Shown here: one piece after another, positions 1 through 9,427 of the stretch | Numbering within the stretch: the first letter of the stretch is position 1 | How the letters are laid out: each line of letters opens with the position of its first letter | Source: Hofstenia miamia | Taxonomy: Eukaryota > Xenacoelomorpha > Acoela > Hofsteniidae | Assembly: GCA_900660155.1 (NCBI GenBank) | Contig: CABFPE010000252.1 | Coordinates: forward strand, 434,098 to 498,097 | Direction of reading: 5' to 3' | Length of the DNA: 64,000 bases | Position numbers and translations under genes: made by a program | The notes under the pieces: generated by a model | Database searches by the model: none | What the model was told of the DNA's origin: nothing | What the model saw: the letters and a program-made list of their open reading frames with translations, nothing else

Positions 1-1
1 T

Positions 2-582
2 TGGAAAGACTACACTTTTGAAGATGTTTGGATAACTGATGAGTGCGTATTTCAACTACACAGAAACAAAGTACAAGTGTGGTCGTCAAAGAAATGTCCA
101 AGACCAACAAAAGCCGGTTCAAAGTTCGAACCAAAAATTATGGTTTGGGGAGCACTTTCCTATCGTGGGTTTTATTTGAAAATTTTAGACGGAAAAGCCA
201 CAATCGACAGTCAAAGATATTTCCAAATTATAGCTGAATTTATGCCTTATGCTTATGCTTTATATGATGATGGATGGATACTCCAACAGGACGGAGCAAC
301 TCCGCACACGTCAGCAAAGACAAAAAATTGGTTTTCTGAAAATAATATCCAGTTTTTGCAATGGCCACCAAGTTCTGCTGATCTTTCTCCAATCGAAAAC
401 GGTTGGCAGATATTGAAAAATAACGTTGAGAAGAAAAATCCGAAAAATATATCCGATTTAAAAGAAAAATCCAAGAAAGTCAACACATTTTGACATCTGA
501 AATGAAGTCCAATTTAATGAAATCAGTTTCAGTTCGTTTGAATGAAGTTATTTCTACAGGAGGAAAACAAATTAGACTTTGA
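2..582 (+). pseudogene. Tc1/mariner transposase, 3' part, frameshifted
   Basis: The window opens inside a Tc1-type DDE transposase. The frame starting at base 2 reads through the first catalytic Asp (ITDECVFQL), the KIMVWGALS block and the second Asp in WILQQDGATPHTS. The third acidic residue is in LSPIENGW. There are 34 residues between the second Asp and this Glu, the DD34E spacing of Tc1 elements. The frame stops at 493. The usual C-terminal tail (TSEMKSNLMKSV through ISTGGKQIRL, stop at 580-582) continues in another frame, so there is a frameshift near 465-485. The N-terminal helix-turn-helix part lies before the window. All three catalytic residues are present, but the break makes it a pseudogene. 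No terminal inverted repeat was found downstream. Confidence 0.9.
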
Positions 583-1453
583 TGCTTTTTACTTATAGTC
601 CTTTAATGTATCTTTAAAATCCTACCTTTCTTGAGTTGTTACGTTCAGTAGTTCAAAAGTAATATGCCTTTTTTCTAGTCTCATTTTTTTTGCAGCCAAC
701 TACTTTAGTATGTGGCAATGTGTTTTAAGAAAGCAAGTACATAAAGATTGAAACTAGAATTTGGGTAGGGTATCCTCTACGGTAAAATTTTACTTAGATA
801 CTTAAGATAAAATTCACGCCGTTTGAAAAACAGTAAAAATTCCAATGCTTAGTAAGGTGTGTTGACATGATCAACCAACCCTGATGTTTGTGTCAAGTTA
901 TTCAAAATATAAAAGTTTAAAACTCAGCTATTAAAAAACATTTCACTCCAGTCCCTGGTTTCGAATCTCTCATGAGTTGTGAAGCCCCGGGTTTAAAACT
1001 CTTTTCAAGGCAGTTTTACAAAAGCATTAATAGAGATAATTTTATTATTTCATTTTCTTTCTGTTTTTATATGCAAATCAATCCATGCATACAATTTCCT
1101 CAATGTTCGAACCAAGCAATTACAACCTCTGTTATATTATAGACTTCACTACTTGATGGAGAAATTGTTTTAAGCACGCTTTGCATTTTGATAAATGATT
1201 GAGGCTGTTATGCTAAGAACAATTTCAGCCAAGTCGAGATATGACTGATTTGTATTTTATTAAATATACGGCTAGATATTGAACCTGTTTTAAATCTAAA
1301 TAATATAATAACAAAGCATTTTAATTCTATTCCTCTTTGGAGAACAATCATATACTTATCAGTATTCAAAATACTTAAATATAGATTCAAAAATATATTA
1401 TTTATATCACCTTTGGCGAACACACACGCAAACAGGGGGATCATTTCTCTCCC
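583..1453. other. No recognisable feature
   Basis: AT-rich DNA with only short open frames, none with a recognisable domain. It probably includes the untranslated end of the preceding Tc1 copy, but I could not find its terminal repeat. Confidence 0.5.
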
Positions 1454-1668
1454 CTTGGCCTTGAAACAGCCCAGATTTAAATCCTGTGCAACATTTGTGG
1501 CAGATTTTGAAAAGAAAAGTCAACATACACTGACTACGCATCAAAAATGAGTTTCTTACTTTCATTATTCGTGTTTGGACTCGTGAAGCACCACAAGAGA
1601 CACTAACAAAGCTTGCAACAGTATGTCAAGAAGGATGGAATGTGGGCGGCGGATCCGCCAAAAATTGA
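1454..1668 (+). pseudogene. Tc1/mariner transposase C-terminal fragment
   Basis: In one frame this encodes a decayed block NSPDLNPVQHLWQILKRKV, matching the Tc1 signature SPDLNPIEHLW. It is followed about 35 residues later by a tail resembling the family C-terminus (LTKLATVCQEG, then GGGSAKN and a stop). The catalytic Glu position reads Gln. In-frame stops lie just before the block and after KRKV. Everything upstream of the third catalytic position is missing. It is a different and older copy than the one at the window start. Confidence 0.7.
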
Positions 1669-1801
1669 CTCTCGTATGTTCAATATTGTTGGAAGTTATT
1701 GTTGCAGATATTAAAACTCAAGAACTTGATAAATAAATTCCATAAAACATGTGAATTAATTTTTTCTCCTTCATGTAGAAAGTTGCTAATTTTTGTCCCA
1801 G

Positions 1802-1804
<3 letters not shown>

Positions 1805-1836
<32 letters not shown>
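1805..1836. repeat. (TA)n microsatellite
   Basis: About 16 TA units, directly abutting the outer end of the minus-strand Penelope-like copy. A second AT/GT microsatellite abuts its plus-strand partner. Confidence 0.95.
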
Positions 1837-1838
<2 letters not shown>

Positions 1839-1845
1839 GCTATGC

Positions 1846-1873
1846 GACCGGTTTCGATTTAAAATCATCGTCA
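1846..1873 (-). ncRNA. Hammerhead ribozyme-like core of PLE, minus strand
   Basis: On the minus strand: GACGATGA, a short self-complementary stem II (GATTT/AAATC), GAAAC, then a very short stem III ending CGGTC, the usual cleavage position. PLEs are known to carry minimal hammerhead ribozymes with this order in their terminal repeats. The canonical CTGATGA is altered here, so activity is doubtful. Confidence 0.5.
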
Positions 1874-1933
1874 ATGCAAATTTTGTGGTAATATAATTTA
1901 CAATGCACTACATTTAATTTTATTAAATATGCA

Positions 1934-2180
1934 CACTGGCGTACGCAGGGGAAAGGACATGTTGGAATGTCCTATGGTCAGGTTTTCAAAAGTTATTTTG
2001 ACTGAATAAATCAAAAAAAAAATTTTCGGTAAAAAATGAACGATTTAAAATTTTAAGGTATTGAAATGCATTTTTAGGGTCTATTTTCTTAATATTTTCA
2101 AAATTTTTCGCGGGACTTCGTCCCGCTTTTGGTCATGACTAAGATGTCCCCGCCGTCAGAAAATCCTGCTTACGCCCCTG
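1934..2180. mobile_element. hAT-type MITE, copy 1 (247 bp)
   Basis: Terminal inverted repeats CACTGGCGTACGCAGG at the left and the complement of CAGGGGCGTAAGCAGG at the right, flanked by a perfect 8-bp target duplication AATATGCA (1926-1933 and 2181-2188). The inverted Penelope arm shows the empty site with one AATATGCA. An 8-bp duplication and CA-starting ends are typical of hAT transposons. It has no coding capacity. The element at 50417-50631 is a second copy. Confidence 0.9.
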
Positions 2181-2189
2181 AATATGCAT

Positions 2190-2460
2190 ACACTAAAAGA
2201 TATTCAAAATGTTGATCGTGCTTTGTTTATTCATCAATCTTTGTTTATTTGAGTTCTTAACAATTACAGCCTCACAATTCTTAATATTATTTGTTTTCAT
2301 AATGATATTAAAATTATTGATCTTTGCTCGATGTTGGTGAGTATAAATTTCGAAATTTAAATGCCCTGATAGGTGTTCATTAACACGAATTTGGAGATGT
2401 CGCTTTGTTTCACTGATGTAAGAATGGTGACATTCTTCGCAGGTAAAGTTGTATACAATT
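2190..2460 (-). pseudogene. Penelope-like GIY-YIG endonuclease domain fragment
   Basis: The minus-strand translation contains the paired cysteines CEEC, HHSYISETKR (the YIG-like strand and the following ETKR) and the Arg/Glu-His helix IRVNEHL. It continues to a C-terminal segment (NCEAVIVKNSNKQRLMN) close to the end of the partner copy. GIY-YIG domains in PLEs cut DNA for target-primed reverse transcription. The reverse transcriptase that should precede the domain is absent on this arm. Confidence 0.75.
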
Positions 2461-2544
2461 GATGAAATATATTACAAGTCTTCGTAGTATTTAATATTGG
2501 TCTTATTCAATTGAAGAATTGTAATTCTTTTAAACAACTACCCT

Positions 2545-2739
2545 GTGAACAATAAATTAAATTTTATGGATGTTGCAATAACGTACAATAATCATTCCTA
2601 CGAAACTAAGATGTACCGGAAACTAACAAATACCAATTTTTATATTCCATTTCATGCGTGTTGTGATTCAAAGTATAAAATAAATGCCATCACGATTTTT
2701 GAAGCCCTAATTATTAGAACTCAAATAAACAAAGATTGA
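2545..2739 (+). pseudogene. Penelope-like reverse transcriptase/C-terminus chimera, internally deleted
   Basis: A 64-codon frame. Its first about 48 residues resemble the PLE reverse transcriptase block LNFLDV...YRK...T. Its last residues, EALIIRTQINKD, match the end of the endonuclease domain. The RT catalytic core and most of GIY-YIG are missing between them. It is the remnant of one internally deleted PLE copy. Confidence 0.7.
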
Positions 2740-2844
2740 CGTATAACTAAAGCGCGACCAAAATTTTGAATATCTTTTAGTGTATGCATATTTAACAAAA
2801 ATTTAATGTAGTACATTTTAAATTATATTACCACAAAATTTGCA

Positions 2845-2873
2845 CTGACCGACGATTTCAATCGAAACCGGTC
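2845..2873 (+). ncRNA. Hammerhead ribozyme-like core of PLE, plus strand
   Basis: Inverted partner of the motif at 1846-1873: CTGA, stem II GATT/AATC, CGAAACCGGTC, followed by the same GCATAGC. The bases after CTGA differ from the consensus TGA. The two copies each preserve a different half of the expected core, which supports descent from one true ribozyme. Confidence 0.5.
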
Positions 2874-2897
2874 GCATAGCATAAACCTGAGCCTAAT

Positions 2898-2924
2898 ACA
2901 CACACACACATATATATATTTATG

Positions 2925-2955
<31 letters not shown>

Positions 2956-3050
2956 GCATACATATATGTATATATGTGTATATGTATACATATTTATATA
3001 TATATATACATGTATATTTATATATATATATATATGTATATATATATACA
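2898..3050. repeat. Compound CA/TA/TG microsatellite
   Basis: Mixed CA, TA and TATG repeats of about 150 bp at the outer end of the plus-strand Penelope-like copy. Long short-repeat frames across it are meaningless. Confidence 0.95.
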
Positions 3051-3833
3051 CCTTATATTTCAAGTGGCTTGAAATGCATTGTTTAGCTTCTTGAATCTGA
3101 AAAAGGTGGCGAAATCGAAACTTGTTTAAACGGTTCATTTGAAAATAAGGATTCGGATGCCCCTGATTCTTCCAAATCCTACGTGTTTTATGTGGGGAAC
3201 ATTGATTACTACTCGCGAATTGTATTCCCCGTCAGTTATTTCATCGTCTCTCTGATCTACTGGTGTACATACTTTGTGTTAACTTGAATGTTGGAACTGT
3301 TGCTGCATGAGTTGTTTAATTCTGTGGTTTCTGAGAACTCTTATTTTTAATAATATTAAAATTGAAGGCATTTAAAAGACTTAGTTTTCAGCAAGGAAAA
3401 TAAATGAAACAGAAAATTTCCCTGTTCAAAAAAGTTTTGATTTTCCCTTAACTCCTGCTATTTTGTCGTACACTTAAATATAAATGAATCCATGCCTATT
3501 CAAACAAATTTATTAATGATTTATTTTTGATGCCAAATATATATGTATTATTAGAACTTTGTGTTTATAATCAACGCAATTTGTGTTTTGTGTTTTGTGG
3601 AAATATGCAAAAAATTACCTCTTGATTTTCATGTTTTTACGGTGTATTACAAAAATCAACATGTTTTGATAATATTGAGGAAAATTTCTGCATATTTCAG
3701 AACAGTTGTTCAATGTGTAAAATTTTTATATGATTTTGAATGAAATTTTGTCGTGGTTCTTTCCAAGGAAATATAGTGAATGGTTGCGAGTGAAAAGTTC
3801 AACTCATATTTATGATTGTGACAATAAAACTGC

Positions 3834-3873
<40 letters not shown>

Positions 3874-5322
3874 TTTGCTCTGAGCAAGGCAAATGAATTT
3901 ATCTTTGACACCTAGTAAGATGTAAAGCTTTTAGCGCTGAACAAATATAAATTCCTTCTCATTTTATAAATATAAATTCTCAATTTGAACACATTTTTTA
4001 CATCATTTGCATTGATAAAGGATCACTTTGCTAAATATATTTCATAAATTAGGAATTATATTTAATTTAAACCTTCTGATAGGGAAGTTTTATAAGTCAG
4101 GCAATGCCCATCTCTTTTTCAATGATGCTTAAATGTAACACTTATGAGTTATTTTTGAATTAGTTTCTTAATTAACCTAGGTTTTAATAATTGTGAGTAA
4201 AAGCATAATTGAACTATTATATTAATCAAAATTTGTTTGTGACTTTTTTTACAAAACCTTCCATAATCCTTAGAGGACATAAATATCATATATCAACATT
4301 AAAAAACATTATATTAGCTATTGGCAAAAACATCATAAAATTAATAGAAGTATTTTATTTAGAGGCATATATGCAATCTGCATGAAATTGTTAGGACCGT
4401 CTTTATTTTTTTAGATTTGTGCTAGTACGTCATTGATTTATTTGTTTATTAAATATAACTCAGAATGTGTTTTTATCAGACCTTGTAATATTATTATTGA
4501 AAACATACCTTTTGATTGATGTAGGCTAGGGGGATTATTCACACTTGTTTTTTAAATTATAAGTTTTTTCATGTGAAGTCATTAAGTTTTTATCTGCTTT
4601 TTTAATTTTGTCGTTATTAGTTTAGCAGTTGTTAACTACTATTATTATAATTCTGTTCATATATCAATACTTAAAACAAGCATGATTCAATTATTCCCTG
4701 ACAGCGAAATAATAACTATTGATCGTAAGCTAAAATTACTACTGAATATTGAAAATTCCTTCCCAATTTTATTTATTAAATAATGTAAATTTTGTAAAAA
4801 CATGACTTTTTGTCATTAGCACATTAAGAAATATACGTTGTGCTTTCAGATTTAAAGAATTCGATTAGCAATTCAATATCTTTCGGAAAACGAGCTTGTA
4901 TATAGAGATTAGGGATAATTTAAAACAAGTGAAACTATGGGCTATATCAAAAACAAATTCGAAACAGAAATATTTAGCAAAAAGGCATTTTTAAGTTTTT
5001 TGAAGTTGCTAATATTTTGACTCATGGCAGCATTTTATAAACGAGATTGAGCTCAAGTTTATTCAAAGAAATTATTTACAAATATAACATTTTCTGTTTT
5101 GGCCTTGTGAATGCGGAGAGGAGAACCCTAATAATTGTTAAAATAATGCTGCAAGCAGAATTTTTGTACCCATTTTTGCACTGAAAAGTATATTTTATAA
5201 AACTATAGGTGTACCTAGAAAAAAGCCTGTGATTTTTTGTGAAGGCTTATGTTACACATTATTAAAGTGAAAATTTAACTTGTTACTAGCAACTTGAACA
5301 AAGAAATGCATATAAAGTAATA
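3051..5322. other. AT-rich DNA without a recognised gene; (TA)n at 3836-3869
   Basis: Only short frames without known domains. It holds a (TA)n tract at 3836-3869 and a weak hammerhead-like string at 3097-3126 (CTGA...GAAACTTGT), next to the preceding microsatellite. The rest shows nothing I can name. Confidence 0.5.
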
Positions 5323-6655
5323 CAGTACTGGAAATATGTATTCGATAAAATTGCTATTTTGAATAAATAATGAACATTCATTGGATAGAGTGCGCCCAAA
5401 ATTATAACTAAATGTTACTTTGATTAAAAAAGGTAAATTTGCATGTCTAGTACCATAAAATATGTAAAATAACAATTGGTTATTATTTTTAACCAAAATT
5501 AGAAAACTTGTGTTGGAAAAATGTATTCGGCCACCTGAAAAAAATTTAGCAAATGGGCAAATCCGAAAAAAGTAAATTCAAAATAAGATACATAAATTAA
5601 TAATTGATACAATACAAACACTTTGCAAAAAATTCTCTCTTCTAATATTTTGTAGGGTGTCCTTTTGAGCGAATAACAGCTTCAAGGTGATCAGGGATTG
5701 AAGCAAAAAGTCTTTCAATAAAGCTGTTGGGAATTCATAAACTTTTTTCTTTATTGCCGTCCACAGTTCGTCTTCAGTGTGAAGAGTATGCTGTCCAATT
5801 CGATATTTGACCTCTTTCCACATATTTTTGATAATTTTAAGGTCTGGAGATTGGCCAGGTCAGCCAGCAAGATAGCAACCCCATTAGTGTGGAGGAAATT
5901 ATTCATTTCTTTTGAGGTATGACATGGAGCACCATCCTGCTGATATATTGAATCACTTGTAAGGAGTGGCAAGAGTTCCTTTTCTAGAATCCGAGCATAT
6001 TAAGAGTTTAGAAAAGTACCAGTGATGTGAGAAATCTTGCGAAAACCACACTTCCAAATTGCATCGCATACCATTACAGACTTCCCACTGTACTTCATGG
6101 TTCCCGAGCAAATTGAGGCAGGGATCTGAACTTCTGCCCAGTTGGTCTCTATCAACAATCCTTTCGATTAGTACAGCTCAAATCTGAAAATATAGATGAA
6201 TTGTCTCTCATTAAATTGGCCCAACTCACCCGGCGTAATCTTTGCTTTGAGGTTAAGAATGGCTTTCTGGGTGCCACGAAAATCCCAATTGAGTACTTCT
6301 TCAGGATGTTTCGCACAGTTCTTGCTATCACGAGGTGACCATCAGCCCATTCTTTGCGAAATTTCTCTGGAGTTTCCTGGGATTACGATTTCAAATGCAC
6401 ATAAGAGCTGATTGGGAGGTTTTAGAGGTCTTCTTTGGTCTTCCAGACTTTGGCTTGGTGGCAATGATGTTTTTAGAAGTGAAACGTCTGATGATATCCT
6501 CCAACTCATCCTTTCCAAATGTTTGGAGATAATCAACTCGCGGGTGGCAAGAGGTACGTAACCAGGCATCATATATGGCGAAAAAGGCTGTTTTTAGACA
6601 TTTTCAATATAAATCGACTGAAATAAACTCAACCAATGAATTTTTTTACAGATGT
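5323..6655 (-). mobile_element. Tc1-like transposon copy 1, degraded, minus strand
   Basis: The terminus at 5323 starts CAGTACTGGAAATATGTATTCG after a TA target dinucleotide. A related inner repeat, TTGGAAAAATGTATTCGGCCACC, lies near 5514, about 190 bp inside, giving the IR/DR layout seen in some Tc1-like transposons. Homology to the plus-strand copy at 9428 ends near 6655; the far terminus is missing. The transposase is on the minus strand: an N-terminal region with MPGY, GMSW-like (ERMSW) and GRPKK-type residues (6572 downwards), the first Asp region near 6150, QQDGAPCHTS near 5930, and a C-terminal tail to about 5610. Confidence 0.85.
5610..6572 (-). pseudogene. Tc1-like transposase pseudogene
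   Basis: Pieces of one transposase occur in several frames. Near 6572-6340 is the DNA-binding N-terminus. Around 5930 is IYQQDGAPCHTS with the second catalytic Asp. At 5845-5810 comes SPDLKIIKNMWKEVKYRIG, where the position of the third catalytic Glu is Lys. The second and third blocks are in different frames, so there is a frameshift near 5855-5875, plus further shifts upstream. The protein would be inactive. Its sister copy at 9428 shares the family but is broken differently. Confidence 0.85.
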
Positions 6656-7729
6656 AAAGTAATGTTTAACATTCCTATTAAAATGCATTGCTGTGCTTGC
6701 AGTTCATGAAATGATAATCTATTTTTATATGAAAATTTTGATTTTTTAAAGAAATTCCCATTACATCTATACCTAATGTTGAGGTAATCATGGGGTCTAG
6801 TGCACATGGGACAAAAAGTTGATCTCTATTAGTTTAATTTTTGTAGAGACCCCCAACCTATTGAATCGTGTCATGCACAAAGTTTGTTGCATTGCATCGC
6901 TGAACAGAATGACATCCAGGAAAAAGATATTTTGTGATCTCATTTTTTTCTGCGGCCCCATTTGCCAGTTCTGATTTGGATGCACGTTTAATATCATTCT
7001 TTTTGATCTCTGTGAATATCATTGCAAACGAAATAAAGATGTCTAGAAAACGTTTGTACTGCAATGAAACTTGCAGCAGTGACAATTCTTCAAGCAGCAA
7101 TGTAGTGGCAATGGCAATATTCAGCTGTGGCAGATTTCTTTTTTCACACATTTTTGGTATGATTGTGAGTTGGTGGTGCCGCATTTGATACGAGAGGAGA
7201 CTTTAAACTGATAAGAACGCATATGTGTTCTCATGCTCTCATGCATTGTCACACAATGGTATGTTATTCATACACACACACTGCACACACCATTAGAACA
7301 GGTGGTATTATTAGTAGTGGTCCAAATAATTTGTCTCTGCGCATTTATAGGAAATTTATTTCACGATTACATCAAAGGATTGCCAATTATATCATGTGAT
7401 TTCAAGCAGACTGACATGCTACATGAGAGGCACATGTTGATCCTAGAGAGAAGAAATGATGTAGAACAAAATGTCCTAATTGTAAATATCAGTTGCACAT
7501 GGATCAGGCAGCTGTGGAAGTCGCAATAGACAAATTACAAATTTATCAAAGACGAATAAATTACTTGAAGACGTAATAATAACATATCACATAGGTTGTT
7601 ACTCAATATATTTATTTTATTTATTTACTTAAATATTTAATTTAGTGCTTTCTACAATTAATAGAAAAAGTGCTCAAAAAATCACTATTAAGTACTAACA
7701 ATTTATTATTTATTTTTCTTCGTTGCAGA
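6656..7729. other. No recognised feature
   Basis: Contains a 108-codon open frame on the minus strand (6858-7184) and a 98-codon one on the plus strand (7233-7529). Neither resembles a family I know, and neither shows clear coding character. The lower end may include the 3' untranslated tail of the LINE that follows on the minus strand. Confidence 0.4.
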
Positions 7730-9424
7730 GGTAAGGATGATAATTCTTTTTTGCTATAGTAAGTCATGTTAGTTTCAAAATTTATTTGCTCTCTTTAATT
7801 AAATTAATTGTTATTAAATTTTAATTGATAAAAGAAGATGATATAATCAGATGGATTTGTAATTAACGAAGCAATTCTTTGATTGGTAAGATAATTCCTT
7901 GTTGAAACAGTTTTGAAATGGTTTTTCATTTTCATTCTAAACAGTAGAAATTTCTTTTTTAACTAGAATCTTTGTCCAAGTTACTCCATAATTTTATTGC
8001 GGTAGTAAAAAATGAATTTTTCATAGTTTTATTTCTAAATATTTTACACGTTTATTATTGTTTTTTGAAATGTTAATTAATAAAATATTCCTAAGATCTT
8101 CTGTTGCGTGATTTCTTCTGGATGTAAGAATATATAATCTTTTGTCATTTGTATTTTAATCGCATTGTTATTACTATTGATAATTCTGTCCATCCATTTG
8201 AATATCTTCCATAACTTCTTTTTAGAATTGTCAGATATGTTTGTTAATAAGTAACAGAAATATGTATATTTTGATGCAACCAGATATCTGTTTGGTCCAC
8301 CTGCAAATAAATCCGAATTTTTTAAATAATTTAGTATTACCAGCCATTTTTGAATTAATGTATCTACATTTCCTTCGAATTTTAGTTGATTTTCTATTAA
8401 CACTCCCAATATTTTATTCTTTGTTGCTCCATTATTTCTTGGTTATCAACATAGCTTTTTCATTGTTCCTTCTTTGCATAATTTATTTATTTCCACAAGG
8501 ACTGTTTTCTTAACATTTAGAGACATCATATTTTTATATAAAAATCAGCTATGAGATATAAATTGGATTGATGTTTGTAGTATAGATTAATGTATCATCT
8601 GCATATAACTTACATTTTAATTTTATATGATTTGAAATATCATTTATTGAATAACAGTGGTCCCAGAACAGAGCCTTGTGGAACACCTCGTTCAATTTTT
8701 AAAAAATTTGATGATTAATTTTTAAATTGTGCAGATTGATATCTATTATTTAAGTTAAAGAAATTGGTGGAAATGAACAAGAATCAAAATTATAAGTATC
8801 TGCAAATTTTTTAATCAATATTCCATGGTCTATTGAATTGAATGCTTTTGCAAGATCTATCTATGAGTTGTCTCCAATCTTCTATTGTATCCAATAGAGC
8901 ATTCACAGTAAAAAAATGTTTTGGAAATCCAAATTGATTTTGATTGAATAATTGTATTTTTTAAAGTAACAATTAATCTGATCATGTAATATCTTTTCGA
9001 AAATCTTATTAATTCCAGTCAAAATTGACATAGGTCTGTAATTTGAAGAAATGTTGTTTGCTTTTTTGTTGTTTAGTTCATCGGGATATTTGTTACATTC
9101 AGTGCATTCACTAAATAAGTCACAAAAAGACCTTGCTATAACATTTAGTGATTCATTTAGAAAGCAAATTCTTTCAGCTTTTCTAATTTTAAAGAAAAAT
9201 GCAGCTTTTAAAAATTCATGTAAGGAGATAATTCTAATAGTGAATTTTCATTGAACTTTAGCTTTTCATATCTCTAACTATATTGCATTCCAGCAATTAC
9301 CCAATTTTATGAAATTTTCATTAAATAAATTTGAAGTTTCCAATTCATTGAAAAAATGATGTTCCTTCATATAAAGAAGGTATTCAGGTAGTATATTCCA
9401 ATGTGGTTTCAAAAACTTGTCAAT
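7730..9424 (-). pseudogene. Non-LTR retrotransposon (jockey/CR1-like) RT relic
   Basis: Minus-strand reading, from high to low coordinates. An RT approach region with NYRPMSIL-type and INKIFEKILHDQI motifs (about 9040-8960). LAKAFNSIDHGIL, carrying the first catalytic Asp region in altered form (about 8860-8820). GVPQGSVLGPLLF (about 8690-8650). The catalytic YADD in KLYADDTLIYTT (about 8610-8570). LGVLIENQLKFEGN (8409-8365). A degraded C-terminus follows to about 7740. The motifs lie in several frames with many stops. No endonuclease domain is visible; the upstream end abuts the Tc1 copy starting at 9428, which may have inserted into it. It belongs to the same broad RT type as the relics at 51-60 kb. 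Confidence 0.8.
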
Positions 9425-9427
9425 ATA

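Larger units (their letters stand above)
1838..2890. mobile_element. Inverted pair of Penelope-like element (PLE) relics
   Basis: The outer arms, about 1838-1933 plus 2181-2225 and about 2740-2885, are inverted copies of each other. The left arm is a minus-strand PLE end. Read from 2460 downwards it encodes VYNFTCEECHHSYISETKR and IRVNEHL, the Cys-containing GIY-YIG endonuclease signature of PLEs. The right arm is a plus-strand PLE remnant: 2545-2690 encodes a late reverse transcriptase segment (LNFMDVAITYNNHSYETKMY), which jumps by internal deletion to the C-terminal end (FEALIIRTQINKD, stop at 2737-2739). Both arms then run into the same noncoding tail with a hammerhead-like core. Partial and oppositely oriented copies are known for Penelope elements. 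A hAT MITE interrupts the left arm. Confidence 0.8.

Noticed and set aside
945-985. GGTTTCGAATCTC, resembling a tRNA/SINE B box
   Set aside because: No A box at the right distance, no tRNA fold and no tail; one extra T breaks the B-box consensus.
2920-3138. 72-codon frame over the compound microsatellite
   Set aside because: Translation of TA/CA repeats; not a gene.
6858-7184. 108-codon minus-strand frame
   Set aside because: No recognisable domain and overlapped by other frames of similar length; I see no evidence that it is coding.
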